Positions 48,611 through 59,495 of a stretch of 64,000 nucleotides of DNA are shown here, in pieces. The stretch is from Sandaracinobacteroides saxicola (GTDB lineage: Bacteria > Pseudomonadota > Alphaproteobacteria > Sphingomonadales > Sphingomonadaceae): contig NZ_CP059851.1 in the NCBI RefSeq assembly GCF_014117445.1, forward strand, positions 1,612,001 through 1,676,000. Direction: 5' to 3'. How positions within the stretch are numbered: position 1 is the stretch's first letter; each line of letters starts with the position of its first letter. Position numbers and translations under genes: made by a program. Under the pieces are notes generated by a model. The model was not told the DNA's origin, made no database searches, and saw only the letters and a list, made by a program, of their open reading frames with translations.

Positions 48611-49339
48611 ATGGCCGGCGGTCTGCACGGAAAACGCGCCCTGGTGACCGGTTCGGCCGGCGCCATCGGTTCCGCCGTGGCCCGCGCGCTGCGGGCGGCT
48701 GGGTGCGAGCTGCTGCTGCTGGACCGCGATGCCGTGGCGAACAATGCGCTGGCGGCGGCGCTGGGTGGCGAGGCCATGGCGGTCGACCTGGGCGACGCGG
48801 CGGCGGTGGCGGCGGTGGCCGGAACGGTGGGCACGGTCGACATCCTGGTGAACAACGCCGGCATCCTATCCAACAGCAAGATTGCCGCGACCGAGCTCGA
48901 GGACTGGCGACAGGTGCAGGCGGTGAATGTGGAGGCGGCGCTGATCCTGTCGAAGGCGGTGCTGCCGCACATGCGCGCGCGACGCTGGGGGCGGATCATC
49001 AACCTGTCCTCCTATGCCGCCAAGTCCGGCGGGCTGACGGCGGGGACGGCCTATTCGGTGTCGAAGGCGGCACTGATCGGCCTGACCTTTTCGATCGCGC
49101 GCGAAACCGCGGGCGAGGGCGTGACCGCCAATGCGGTCGCGCCGGCCTATGTCATGTCTCGCATGATTTCGGAGCAGCTGACACCGGCCCAACGCGCGGC
49201 GCAGCTGGCGGCGATCCCAGTGGGGCGTTTCTGCGATCCGGAGGAGGTGGCGCATGCGGTGCTGTTCCTCGCCTCGCCGCTGGCGGGGTTCATTACCGGC
49301 GAAGTGATCGACATGAATGGCGGGCTGCACTTTGACTAA
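48611..49339 (+). CDS. SDR family oxidoreductase
   Basis: The product has 242 residues of the classical short-chain dehydrogenase type. ALVTGSAGAIGSAVARAL (NAD(P) loop), NNAG in VDILVNNAGIL, the catalytic Ser in IINLSSY and YSVSK are intact. It opens the run of tightly coupled genes at 48.6-62.4 kb. The substrate is probably a sugar or sugar acid. The end overlaps the next gene by 23 bases. Confidence 0.88.
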   Translation: MAGGLHGKRALVTGSAGAIGSAVARALRAAGCELLLLDRDAVANNALAAALGGEAMAVDLGDAAAVAAVAGTVGTVDILVNNAGILSNSKIAATELEDWRQVQAVNVEAALILSKAVLPHMRARRWGRIINLSSYAAKSGGLTAGTAYSVSKAALIGLTFSIARETAGEGVTANAVAPAYVMSRMISEQLTPAQRAAQLAAIPVGRFCDPEEVAHAVLFLASPLAGFITGEVIDMNGGLHFD

Positions 49340-50630
49340 GGCGCTCGCCCTGCTGCTCGCGCTGCTCACCCTGTCGGCGTGCGACCGGGCGGAGACGAAC
49401 GGCAAGGTGGTGGTGACCGTCTGGACGGAATATTCCGCGGCGCCGCAGAAGCCGGTGTTCGAGGCCATCGTCGCCGAGTTCAACCGCACGCACCCGGGCA
49501 TCGAGGTGCGCCACACCGGTTTCGAGAACACGCCCTATGAAACGACACTGAAGACCGCCTTCGCCGGCGGCAAGCCGCCCGACATCGTCGAGATGAACGG
49601 CGGCGCGAACGCGTTCCAATATGCCCGCGCCGGGCTGCTGGCCGACCTGACGGATTTCGTCGCACCGATCCGGCCCCGCATCGCCGCCGGGATGGAACCG
49701 GCGTTTGACTATCGCGGCCGTGCCTATGGCATTCCGTGGCAGCTCTCGATCGGCAATCTGCTGTGGTACAATCCGGCGATGCTTCGCGCGCGCGGCATCG
49801 ATCCGAACAGGCTGGCGACATGGAACGGCTTCCTGAGCGCCGCCGAGCGCTTCAAGGCGCAAGGCCTGGCCCCCATCGCGTTCGGCAATCGCGAGGGGTG
49901 GCCGGGCAATCACCTGTTCACCCATTTCTCGCGCCGGCTGATGACGACCGCGCAATATACCGCGATTGCCACCCGCACCTTCGACCCGACGGTCACGTCC
50001 GATTTCGGCTGGGACGATCCGGTGCCGGTGCGCGCCTGGGCGCTGTATCGCGACCTGCGCGACCGCGGATTGTTCACCGCGGGCTATCTGTCAGACGATA
50101 CGCCGGCCGCCAGCAGCCTGTTTTTGAACGGCAAGGTACCCTTTTATTTCATGGGGTCCTGGTTCATCGGCGATGTGGAGGTGCAGGGCGGCACGACGCC
50201 GATCGATGTGACGATGTTTCCCACGGTCGATGGCGCGCCGGGCAAGTCGGGCGATCTCGTCACCAACACCCTCGTCTTCACGCTGACCAAGGCGTCGAAA
50301 CAGCCCGAGGCGGCGAAGCTGTTCCTCGCCTATCTGACCACGGAGCCGGTGCAGCGCAAATGGGCCGAAGGCGTGCAGGGCCTGGTGCCCTATCGCTATG
50401 ACACGCGCGGCTGGAGTTTAAAGCCGCTGCTCAGGAAGGTCGCGGCGCTTTATGCCAGCGCGACCTCGGCCGCGCCATTCCTCGACATGCTGGAGGACCA
50501 GTCGTGCAACGTACCGGGCATCTGGGACGGCAGCGTTGCGGTGCTGACCGGGCAGCTGAGCCCGCAGGAAGCGGGCGCGATGCACGAGAAGTGCGTCAAG
50601 CAACTGGAGCGCGCCAATGGCTGGCGCTAG
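49317..50630 (+). CDS. ABC sugar transporter substrate-binding lipoprotein
   Basis: The product has 437 residues. The lipobox LSAC at residues 19-22 anchors it to the membrane. The mature part fits family 1 sugar-binding proteins ([54 protein letters not shown]). It should bind an oligosaccharide and deliver it to the two permeases that follow. ATG 49317 or TTG 49332 may start it; both give a valid signal peptide. ABC sugar importers are not common in sphingomonads, which mostly use TonB receptors with symporters. Confidence 0.88.
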   Translation: MAGCTLTKALALLLALLTLSACDRAETNGKVVVTVWTEYSAAPQKPVFEAIVAEFNRTHPGIEVRHTGFENTPYETTLKTAFAGGKPPDIVEMNGGANAFQYARAGLLADLTDFVAPIRPRIAAGMEPAFDYRGRAYGIPWQLSIGNLLWYNPAMLRARGIDPNRLATWNGFLSAAERFKAQGLAPIAFGNREGWPGNHLFTHFSRRLMTTAQYTAIATRTFDPTVTSDFGWDDPVPVRAWALYRDLRDRGLFTAGYLSDDTPAASSLFLNGKVPFYFMGSWFIGDVEVQGGTTPIDVTMFPTVDGAPGKSGDLVTNTLVFTLTKASKQPEAAKLFLAYLTTEPVQRKWAEGVQGLVPYRYDTRGWSLKPLLRKVAALYASATSAAPFLDMLEDQSCNVPGIWDGSVAVLTGQLSPQEAGAMHEKCVKQLERANGWR

Positions 50631-51480
50631 GCGGCGCAAACGCCAGATCGGTCCGTTCGCGATGTTCATCGCACCGGCATTCCTGTTCTACACGCTCTTC
50701 TGGATCGTGCCGATGCTGGGCGCCGTGGGCATCAGCCTGACCCATTGGGACGGCATCGCCTGGTCGACGCTGCGCTTCGCCGGGTTCGACAATTATGTGC
50801 AGCTGACGGGCGATCCGATCTTCTGGGGGTCACTGGGGAACAACCTCGCCTTTGTCGCCGCCGCGCTCGGCATCATCGTGCTGCTCGCGCTTGTCGTCGC
50901 CCTGATCCTTGATGCAAAACCCCGGGGGCATGGCGCGTTCGCGACGGTCCTGTTCATGCCGATCGTGCTGTCGAACGTCGTCATCGGCCTGTTGTTCACG
51001 CTGCTCTTGAGCCCGACCTCAGGCCTGGTCGGCACGCAGGTGCAGTGGCTCGGCGATCCCGACACCGCGATCTGGAGCGTGCTGGGCGTCTATGTCTGGC
51101 GCGATCTCGGCTTTTCGGTGCTGCTGTTCCTCGCCGGGCTCCAGGCCGTGCCGCGCGACCTGATCGAGGCGGCGCGCGTGGACGGCGCGGGGCCGTTCCG
51201 GACGATCCGCCACATCTCGCTGCCCTCGATCCGCGAGGTCGCGGTCGTCGTAAGCGTGCTCGCTGTCACCAACGCCTTCCTGCTGTTCGACCTGGTGATC
51301 GTGATGACCGGCGGCGGACCCTATCATGCCAGCCAGGTGCTCGCGACATACATGTACAACCAGGGCTTCACGCGCGGCGTGCTCGGCTATGGCTCGGCGA
51401 TCGCGGTGGTGCTGTTCGGAATCGTGCTCGCGGTCACCTCGGTGCAGCTGCGGCTGACGCGCGGGCGGGCCGCGGCCTGA
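50617..51480 (+). CDS. ABC sugar transporter permease (MalF type)
   Basis: The product has 287 residues and six membrane segments. The conserved EAA loop is [20 protein letters not shown]. It forms half of the membrane channel of the importer. The start overlaps the binding-protein gene by 14 bases and its stop shares one base with the next ATG. Confidence 0.92.
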   Translation: MAGARRRKRQIGPFAMFIAPAFLFYTLFWIVPMLGAVGISLTHWDGIAWSTLRFAGFDNYVQLTGDPIFWGSLGNNLAFVAAALGIIVLLALVVALILDAKPRGHGAFATVLFMPIVLSNVVIGLLFTLLLSPTSGLVGTQVQWLGDPDTAIWSVLGVYVWRDLGFSVLLFLAGLQAVPRDLIEAARVDGAGPFRTIRHISLPSIREVAVVVSVLAVTNAFLLFDLVIVMTGGGPYHASQVLATYMYNQGFTRGVLGYGSAIAVVLFGIVLAVTSVQLRLTRGRAAA

Positions 51481-52313
51481 TGCCGTTCCGTGCCTATCCG
51501 CTGCCGGCGCGCGTCGCGGCGATGCTGCTGATCCTTGTGCTCACCGCCTCGGTCCTGCTGCCGTTCGCGTGGATGGTGGTGACGTCGTTCAAGTCGACCA
51601 CCGAATTCGCGCGCAACCCGTTCGGCCTGCCAGCGGTGTGGCAGCTCGGCAATTTCGCCGATGCCTGGGCGACGGGGCATTTTGTGAGGCTCTACACCAA
51701 TTCGCTGGTCATCACGCTGACCTCGGTCTCAGGGCTGGTCGTCACCTGCGCGGCGGCGGGCTATGCCTTCGCGCATTTCGGCGGACGCGGCGCGAAACTG
51801 CTGTTCCTCTATTTCCTGGCAGGCATGATGATCCCACCGCAGGTCATCCTGATCCCTGCGTTCAAGCTGATGACGCAGTTCGGCCTGGTAAATACGCCGT
51901 TCGCGGTGATCCTGACCTATCTCGCCTGGGTGCCGTTCGCGATCTTCTTCTTCCGCGCCTATTTCGCCGGTATCCCGCGTGATCTGATCGAGGCGGCGCG
52001 GATCGATGGCGCGGGCGAGCTGGCGATCTTCTTCCGCGTCATGCTGCCGTTGGCACGACCCGCGATCGTGACCGTCGGGATCATCTATTTCGTGTGGATC
52101 TTCAATGATTTCATGTGGCCGCTGGTCTATCTCAACGACGACAGCCTGCGCACCGTCACGCTGGGCATGATGAATTTCGAGGGGAAATATTCGTCGCTGA
52201 TGACGCTGAAGACCGCCGCATTGACGCTGGCGACGCTGCCGCCGATCATCATTTTCATATTGTTCCGCCGGCAGATCCAGGGCGGGCTGGTCGAGGGAGC
52301 GCTCAAGAGTTGA
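51480..52313 (+). CDS. ABC sugar transporter permease (MalG type)
   Basis: The product has 277 residues with six membrane segments and the EAA loop DLIEAARIDGAGELAIFFRV. It pairs with the previous permease. ATG 51480 overlaps the preceding stop. Its own stop overlaps the TTG start of the LamG gene. Confidence 0.92.
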   Translation: MPFRAYPLPARVAAMLLILVLTASVLLPFAWMVVTSFKSTTEFARNPFGLPAVWQLGNFADAWATGHFVRLYTNSLVITLTSVSGLVVTCAAAGYAFAHFGGRGAKLLFLYFLAGMMIPPQVILIPAFKLMTQFGLVNTPFAVILTYLAWVPFAIFFFRAYFAGIPRDLIEAARIDGAGELAIFFRVMLPLARPAIVTVGIIYFVWIFNDFMWPLVYLNDDSLRTVTLGMMNFEGKYSSLMTLKTAALTLATLPPIIIFILFRRQIQGGLVEGALKS

Positions 52314-54312
52314 GCCAAGCCCCGATCTTGCGCGCCCATTGGGGTTTCGACGCCGGGCTGGTCGGCCAGTCGCTCGATTCGGCGACGAACACCTGCGACG
52401 TCTTCCATGGGCATTGGGAGTTCCTGCCCGGCGTCAACGGCGGGCGGGGTCTGCGTTTCGACGGGTTCACGACCTTCATCGACCGCCCTGCCGGGACGCC
52501 GCTCAAGCTCGGCAGGGCGGCGACGGTCGAGGCGTGGGTCACGCTCGGGGCCTTCCCGTGGAACGAAGCGCCCATTCTGGATGCCGAGGCGTTGACCCTG
52601 GGCATCGACGATCATGGCCGCGCCTTCGCCCGCGCACGATTCGGTGATGTTTTCGTCGAAGCGCGCTCAGAAACCTCGCTTGGCTTGCGTTCCTGGCACC
52701 ATGTCGCCGTCACCGCCGACGACGGCCTGGCGCTCTATCTGGACGGAAAAGCCGTTGCGCATGCCGCCGCGCCTGCAGCCTTCGTCGAAGCCGATGCCCC
52801 GCACCTTTATATCGGGCGCAGTCGGGGCAAGGCGCAGGCGACCGGCGGCATCCGCCTCGCATCGCACGCCGCGACCGACATCTACCTCGACGGCATCCTT
52901 GACGAGATCAAGCTGTACGCGGGCGCCCTGCCCGCCGGCCAGATCGCGGCGCAGGTCGCGGCCACCACCCTGCCCGACAATGTCGCGCTGCCCGAACGCC
53001 GCTTTCCGACTGAGGGCACCGGTCCGGGCCGCTTCGGCGCCTTCTACACCTACCTCAGATATTACGACGCCTGGGACCGGCGCTGGCGCGTCGGCGATCA
53101 TCCGGATGTCGTCGTGCGCTTCGAGCATGAGGCCTATCGTCTCGTCTTCTGGCGCGGCACCAACTATGTGCCGTGCTGGGCAACCGCCGAAGGCATCTGG
53201 TACACCAACGAGTTCAACGAGACCTGGGGCAACGGTATTATCGGTTGCGGCGAGCCGATGTCGGACAAGCATTGCGCCTACAGCCATGTCCGCATCATCG
53301 AATCGAGCGCGGCGCGCGTCGTCGTCCACTGGCGCTATGCGCTGGTCGACGTTTACGGCAACCGGCCGCGCCGCGATCCGGTGAGCGGCTGGACCGATTT
53401 TTCCGACGAGGTCTATACCATCTACCCAGACGGCACGGGCACGCGGAAGATCACGCTGCATTCGACGCAGCCGCTGGAGGCGCATGAATTCCAGGAAACG
53501 ATGGTCGTGCTCCAGCCCGGCCAGACGCCTGAGGATGTGTGGGATGCGCGGGCGATCACCATGGCGAACATGGCAGGCGAAGAGGTGACCTACGACTGGT
53601 CGCACGGCGCGCCGACGGCGATCGTCAAGCCCGATTTTGCCAACATCGAGCTGGTCAACCTGAAGACCACGACGAAGCCGTTCCTGATCGTCTCGCCGGG
53701 CAAGTGCCTCACGCGGCGGCAGACGCTGTCCGACCGGCCGGTTTTCCCCGTCTACGCCCACGAGATCCAGCCGCCGCGCCTCTTCCCCTGGTGGAACCAT
53801 TGGCCGACCGCGGAAATCCCCTCCGATGGCCGCCACGCCGTCGCCGCCGACCGCGCCAGCCATGCCTCGGTCTCGTCGGGCATGGAGTGGGCGGATCACG
53901 AGGTCACCGCGACGTCGCGAACGCGCGTGATGCTGCATGGGCTGACGCGGCGCGGGGCAACTGAGCTGGTGCCGCTCGCCAAGAGCTGGCTGCAACCGCC
54001 GCCGCTCACCGTCACGGGCGGTGTCGCACGCAATGCCGGCTATGACGTGACCGAGCGCGCCTATCGGCTGACGATGCGCGATCCGTCGCAGCCGTTGTTA
54101 CTGCGCATCGACGCGAGCGAAGGCGCGCCGCTGGTCAACCTGTGCCTCGTCATCGAGAATTGGGGAGATGGTGGCGCTCGGGTGAGTATCGATGGCGCGG
54201 CGCACCCTGCCCGCATCGGCGTGCGGGACCGGATCGAGGGGCGGGATCTGATCGTCTGGCTGGAACTCGGCCGCGATGCGCCCGTCGCCATCACCCTGTC
54301 AAAGGACATCGC

Positions 54313-54316
<4 letters not shown>
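52310..54316 (+). CDS. LamG-domain protein of unknown function inside the ABC importer operon
   Basis: The product has 668 residues and I do not recognise a whole-protein family. Residues about 8-215 form a LamG/concanavalin-like jelly roll (GLRFDGFTTFIDRPAG, TVEAWVTLGAFPWNEAPIL, WHHVAVTADDGLALYLDG, YLDGILDEIKLYAGAL). The remaining 450 residues are rich in Trp, Tyr, His and charged pairs (GTNYVPCWATAEGIWYTNEF, WWNHWPTAEIPSDGRHA), as in carbohydrate-active enzymes. No signal peptide is seen. The start is probably TTG 52310, overlapping the permease stop. Its position between permease and ATPase suggests it acts on the imported oligosaccharide in the cytosol. Confidence 0.7.
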
Positions 54317-55308
<992 letters not shown>

Positions 55309-55309
55309 G

Positions 55310-56239
55310 ATGGAACGGCGTCCGCTCGGCCGTTCCGGGATCTGGGTTTCAGCGCTGTCGTTCGGCGCGTCGGCGCTTGGCGGGGTATTTCATGCCGTCG
55401 ATGAAGACGAGGCGATCCGCGCGGTCCATGCCGCACTCGATGCAGGGATCAGCTATTTCGATGTCGCCCCGGCCTATGGAGGGACCCGTGCCGAAACGTT
55501 GCTCGGCAAGGCGCTGAAGGGCGTTCCGCGCGAGCGCTATATACTGTCGACCAAGGTCGGCAAATACAGCGGCGCGGACGGTCGCGATAGGCTCGACTTT
55601 ACCGAGGCGCGGATCCGCGCCGAGTTCGAGGCGAGCCTTGCCCGGCTCGGCGTCGAACATGTCGATATCCTGCACATCCACGACATCGAATATGAAGGGC
55701 GCGACAGGCTTGAGAACGCGCTCGGCGAAGGCGTGGCGACGGTGCAGGCGCTCAAACGCGAAGGGCGCACACGCGCGGTCGGCTTCGGCTTTTATCCGGT
55801 CGACCTGTGGGAACGCGTGCTGCGCGAGGTCGATTGCGATGCGGCGCTGGTCCACAATCATTACGGGTTGCACGACACGCGGCTGGAAATGCTGCTTCCG
55901 CACGCGGCGGCAAAGGGCGTCGGGGTGATCAGCGCCTCGCCCTTTGCCAGCGGCATGCTCACGGAATGCGGCGCGCCGGCCTGGCACCCCGCCTCGGCCG
56001 CGGACCGGGCGGTTGCGGCCGAAGCCGCGACGCTTTGCCGGGCACGGGGCAGCAGCATCGAAAAGCTCGCCTTCCAGTTCGCGGCGAGCAACGGGGAGGT
56101 TGCGACGATGATGTTTTCGAGCGCCAATGCTGCATCCGTGCTGCGCAACATCGGCTGGTTGGCGGAGCCTCTGGACATGGATCTTGTTTCCGATGTCCGC
56201 GCTGTGCTTGGCCCCTTGATCGACAGGGACTGGTACTGA
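55310..56239 (+). CDS. Aldo/keto reductase, aldose 1-dehydrogenase type
   Basis: The product has 309 residues. The catalytic set is visible: Asp and Tyr in YFDVAPAYGG, Lys in LSTKVGKYSG, His in ILHIHDIEYEG. The sequence is of the L-fucose / D-threo-aldose / L-galactose dehydrogenase branch, which oxidises an aldose to its lactone. A lactonase-type hydrolase follows with a one-base overlap, which fits. It starts one base after the ABC ATPase stop. Confidence 0.86.
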   Translation: MERRPLGRSGIWVSALSFGASALGGVFHAVDEDEAIRAVHAALDAGISYFDVAPAYGGTRAETLLGKALKGVPRERYILSTKVGKYSGADGRDRLDFTEARIRAEFEASLARLGVEHVDILHIHDIEYEGRDRLENALGEGVATVQALKREGRTRAVGFGFYPVDLWERVLREVDCDAALVHNHYGLHDTRLEMLLPHAAAKGVGVISASPFASGMLTECGAPAWHPASAADRAVAAEAATLCRARGSSIEKLAFQFAASNGEVATMMFSSANAASVLRNIGWLAEPLDMDLVSDVRAVLGPLIDRDWY

Positions 56240-57063
56240 TGCGGATCGACGCGCACCAGCATTTCTGGGACTATGCCACGAACGCCGCCGACTATGTCTG
56301 GATGGGCGAGGCCGAAGCGGCGCTGCGCCGTGACTATCTGCCTGCCGACCTTGAACCGCTGCTCGCCGCCAGCGGCTATGACGGCACGGTCGTGGTGCAG
56401 GCGCGCGAAATCGAGGCCGAGACGCGCTGGCTTACGGCGCTCGCCGATGCGACGCCGTTCGTGCATGGTGTCGTCGGTTGGGCCGATCTCTGCGCGCCCG
56501 ACGCCGCCGCCCGGATCGACGCGCTGGCGCATCCGAAGCTCAAGGGCTTCCGGATGCTGATCCACGACCGGCCCGATCCCGATTTCGCGGCGTCCCCCGA
56601 TCACCTCCGCGGGGTCGCGCTGCTCGAGCCGCGCGGGCTGACCTATGATCTGCTGCTGAAGCCGCCGCACATTGCCGCCGCCATCCGCCTGGTCGATGCC
56701 CTGCCGTACACGCGCTTCGTCGTTGATCACATTGCCAAACCGGCGCTCGATGAGAGCGACTGGGGGCCGTGGTCGAACGGGATGCGTGAACTGGCGGCGC
56801 GGGCGAATGTCTGGTGCAAATTGTCGGGCCTTGCAACGCTCGGCAATTCCGCCGCGCTGCCACCGCGCATTGACCATGTTCTCGACGCCTTTGGCGCGGC
56901 GCGCTGCATGATCGGGTCGGACTGGCCGGTGGCAACCCTCGGCGCCGACTATGTCGCGACGATGGCGCTGGTCGAGGATTGGGCGGTCAAACTGTCCGCC
57001 GACGAGCAGGCGGCGATTCTCGGCGGCAGCGCCACCGCATTCTACGGGCTGGAGGGCAAGTGA
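56239..57063 (+). CDS. Amidohydrolase_2 family sugar lactonase (L-fuconolactonase type)
   Basis: The product has 274 residues. MRIDAHQHFWDY carries the HxH metal pair, with DGTVVVQAREIEAETRWL, FVVDHIAKP and the final Asp in MIGSDWPV. This matches lactonases such as L-fuconolactonase or L-rhamnonolactonase. With the preceding aldose dehydrogenase it would open a lactone to a sugar acid. Candidate 2-keto-3-deoxy steps lie elsewhere in the window. Confidence 0.85.
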   Translation: MRIDAHQHFWDYATNAADYVWMGEAEAALRRDYLPADLEPLLAASGYDGTVVVQAREIEAETRWLTALADATPFVHGVVGWADLCAPDAAARIDALAHPKLKGFRMLIHDRPDPDFAASPDHLRGVALLEPRGLTYDLLLKPPHIAAAIRLVDALPYTRFVVDHIAKPALDESDWGPWSNGMRELAARANVWCKLSGLATLGNSAALPPRIDHVLDAFGAARCMIGSDWPVATLGADYVATMALVEDWAVKLSADEQAAILGGSATAFYGLEGK

Positions 57064-57079
57064 AGGACGGGAATCCGAA

Positions 57080-57916
57080 ATGGCGATGAGGGCGTCAATG
57101 CTCGTCACGGCAAGCGTGCTGCTGCTGCCGATGGGCGCGTCGGCCGAGCAGGCGACAGTGGCACCCGTGGCCGACGAAAGCTCGACCCCGACCGATCTGA
57201 TCGAGCGCACCCGCCCCGCAAATGACGGGAAGGCCACGGTCAGATATTGCGAAACGCCCGACATGCAGCGCGGCAACAGCTATATCTATCTGTGGCCGGT
57301 CGGGAAGAAATATACCGCCGAAATGTGGTTCAGCCGCAATTTCGACGGCACGGCCTGCCTCACCAATTTCGGAGATCGGGGATTTCGGATCGACTGGGAT
57401 CTGAAAACATACGGTTTTCTGCACGAGGTCGGCCTCTACAACCTTTCGATCCCCGTCGACAGCATCAGCGGCAATCCCAAGGCACGGCACCGGCACCGGT
57501 TGAGCAACATCACCGGCGGCGGCGGCTATACGGGACTTTACGGCTGGTTCGGCAAGGCCGGGACGCCTGATTCGATCGAGCTCTACATCAACGAGAATTG
57601 GGCAGGCGGCGATTTCGGCATGGGCGATACGATCAAGATGGGGTCGATCGAAGTCGATGGCGGCGTCTACGACATCTACACCCGCCCGCGTCGTGGCAAC
57701 CGCTTCGTGCAATGGTGGAGCAACCGCCGAACCCCGCGCGAGAGCGGCACAATTTCATACAAGAAGCATTTCGACGCGTGGCGAAAACTCGGCATGCCCA
57801 ACGCGGCCCTGACCCGGCTGACCTTCGCGCTGGAGGCGCGCTGGGGGGTCAAGACCGGCGGGTCGGTCCACTACAAGAGCTTCCACATTGACACGCCCGG
57901 AGGGTCCACGCGATGA
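57080..57916 (+). CDS. Divergent GH11 xylanase
   Basis: The product has 278 residues: signal peptide to about residue 22, an unusual N-terminal part, then a GH11-like jelly roll from about 65 to 272. Seen: SIELYINENW with Glu167 as expected nucleophile (family LVEYYIVE), VDGGVYDIYTRPR, WWSNRRTPRESGTISYKKHF, FDAWRKLGM and LEARWGVKTGG with Glu252 as acid/base. GH11 enzymes are strict beta-1,4-xylanases. Several consensus aromatic residues differ, so activity needs proof. It sits directly before xylB and xylC, which fits a role in xylan degradation. Confidence 0.78.
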   Translation: MAMRASMLVTASVLLLPMGASAEQATVAPVADESSTPTDLIERTRPANDGKATVRYCETPDMQRGNSYIYLWPVGKKYTAEMWFSRNFDGTACLTNFGDRGFRIDWDLKTYGFLHEVGLYNLSIPVDSISGNPKARHRHRLSNITGGGGYTGLYGWFGKAGTPDSIELYINENWAGGDFGMGDTIKMGSIEVDGGVYDIYTRPRRGNRFVQWWSNRRTPRESGTISYKKHFDAWRKLGMPNAALTRLTFALEARWGVKTGGSVHYKSFHIDTPGGSTR

Positions 57917-58647
57917 CCCGCGCGACCTACCCCAGCCTTGCCGGGCGCCATGTCGTCGTCACCGGCGGCGGGTCGGGCATCGGCGCGGTGATTACCGAAG
58001 CGTTCGTGGCGCAGGGATCGAGGGTCACCTTCCTCGACGTCGCCGAAGACGAGTCGCGTGCGTTGTCAGCGACGACCGGCGCCACCTTCATCCGCTGCGA
58101 CCTGACCGATCCCGATGCCATCGCCGCGGCCTTCGCCGCCGTCAGCCCCGTCGACATTCTGGTCAACAACGCCGCCAACGATGACCGCCACGACATCGCC
58201 ACCGTTACCCCGGCCTATTTCGACCAGCGAATCGCGGTCAACCTGAAGCATCATTTCTTCTGCGCGCAGGCCGTCGCCCCGGCGATGAAAGCGGCGGGGC
58301 GCGGCGTCATCATCAACATGGGGTCGATCTCGTGGCGGCTCGCGCTGCCCGGCCTGGCGATCTACGAAACGGCGAAAGCGGGGATCGAGGGCCTGACCCG
58401 CGCGCTGGCCCGCGAGCTGGGCGGCGACGGCATCCGCGTCACCTGCGTCGTCCCCGGCGGCGTCCGCACGCCGCGCCAGTTGGCGCTGTGGCATGATCCG
58501 GCGGGTGAAGCGGCGCTGCTGGAGAAGCAATGCCTGAAATTCCGGCTCGATCCGCCCGACATCGCCGCCATGGTGCTGTTCCTGGCAAGCGATGACGCCC
58601 GCGGCTGCACCGGGCAAAGCTATGTCGTCGATGCGGGGTGGAGCTGA
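57913..58647 (+). CDS. xylB: D-xylose 1-dehydrogenase XylB (SDR)
   Basis: The product has 244 residues and follows Caulobacter XylB closely as I remember it: YPSLAGRHVVVTGGGSGIGA, DILVNNAANDDRHDIA, NMGSISW, YETAKAGIEGLTRALARELG and GQSYVVDAGWS at the end. It oxidises D-xylose to D-xylonolactone, first Weimberg step. The ATG overlaps the GH11 stop, and its stop shares a base with xylC. Confidence 0.92.
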   Translation: MTRATYPSLAGRHVVVTGGGSGIGAVITEAFVAQGSRVTFLDVAEDESRALSATTGATFIRCDLTDPDAIAAAFAAVSPVDILVNNAANDDRHDIATVTPAYFDQRIAVNLKHHFFCAQAVAPAMKAAGRGVIINMGSISWRLALPGLAIYETAKAGIEGLTRALARELGGDGIRVTCVVPGGVRTPRQLALWHDPAGEAALLEKQCLKFRLDPPDIAAMVLFLASDDARGCTGQSYVVDAGWS

Positions 58648-59495
58648 TGACCGTCACCTGTGTCTGGCCGCTCGGGGCGCTGCTGGGCGAGGGACCGGTA
58701 TGGCACGACGGTGCCCTGTGGTTCGTCGATATCAAAAGCGACCGCATCCACCGTTTCGATCCCGCCAATGGTGACCGGCGGAGCTGGACCACCCCGCCCC
58801 GCCCCGGCTTTCTCGCCCCCCGGCGCAGCGGCGGTTTCATCGTCGGGCTGAAGCGCGGGCTGCATGATTTCGATCCCGCCAGCGGCACCTTCCTGCTGCG
58901 ACAGGAGGTCGATGCCGATCACCCCGGCAACCGGCTGAATGATGGTTTCGTCGATGCGGCGGGGCGGCTGTGGTTCGGCACCATGGACGATGCCGGCAGG
59001 GCACCGACCGGGTCGCTCTGGCGCTATGACGCCCGCGGGCTGGCGATGATGGACCCGGGCTATCGCATCACCAACGGACCGGCGATGTCGCCCGACGGGC
59101 GCACGCTCTATCACGTTGATACGCTCGGACGGACGATCTACGCCTTCGATGTCGATGCGGGCGGCGCGCTGTCCAACCGGCGCCTGTTCGCCACCGTCGC
59201 GCGCGGCTACCCCGACGGCCCCGCCGTCGATGCCGAGGGGACGCTCTGGTGCGCGCTCTACGGCGGCTGGGGGATCGACCGCTTCGCCCCCGATGGCCGG
59301 CTGATCGGTCATGTCGCCCTGCCCTGCGCCGCTGTCACCAAGGCCGCGTTCGGCGGGCCCGACCGTCGCACCCTCTATGTCACCACCGCGCGGCAGGAGC
59401 TGTCTCCCGCCGCGCTCGCCGAACAGCCGCTCGCCGGCGGCCTGTTCGCCCTGCCAGTGGCCGTTCCCGGCCTTCCCCAAGGAGTTTTCGGATGA
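58647..59495 (+). CDS. xylC: D-xylonolactonase XylC (SMP-30 family)
   Basis: The product has 282 residues of the SMP-30/gluconolactonase beta-propeller. Metal ligands are in LGEGPVWHDG (Glu), RITNGPAMSPDG (Asn) and YPDGPAVDAEG (Asp). It parallels Caulobacter XylC (MTVTCVWPLGALLGEGP, WFGTMDDAGRAPTGSLWRYD). It hydrolyses xylonolactone to xylonate for XylD. ATG 58647 is preferred over GTG 58638. Confidence 0.91.
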   Translation: MTVTCVWPLGALLGEGPVWHDGALWFVDIKSDRIHRFDPANGDRRSWTTPPRPGFLAPRRSGGFIVGLKRGLHDFDPASGTFLLRQEVDADHPGNRLNDGFVDAAGRLWFGTMDDAGRAPTGSLWRYDARGLAMMDPGYRITNGPAMSPDGRTLYHVDTLGRTIYAFDVDAGGALSNRRLFATVARGYPDGPAVDAEGTLWCALYGGWGIDRFAPDGRLIGHVALPCAAVTKAAFGGPDRRTLYVTTARQELSPAALAEQPLAGGLFALPVAVPGLPQGVFG

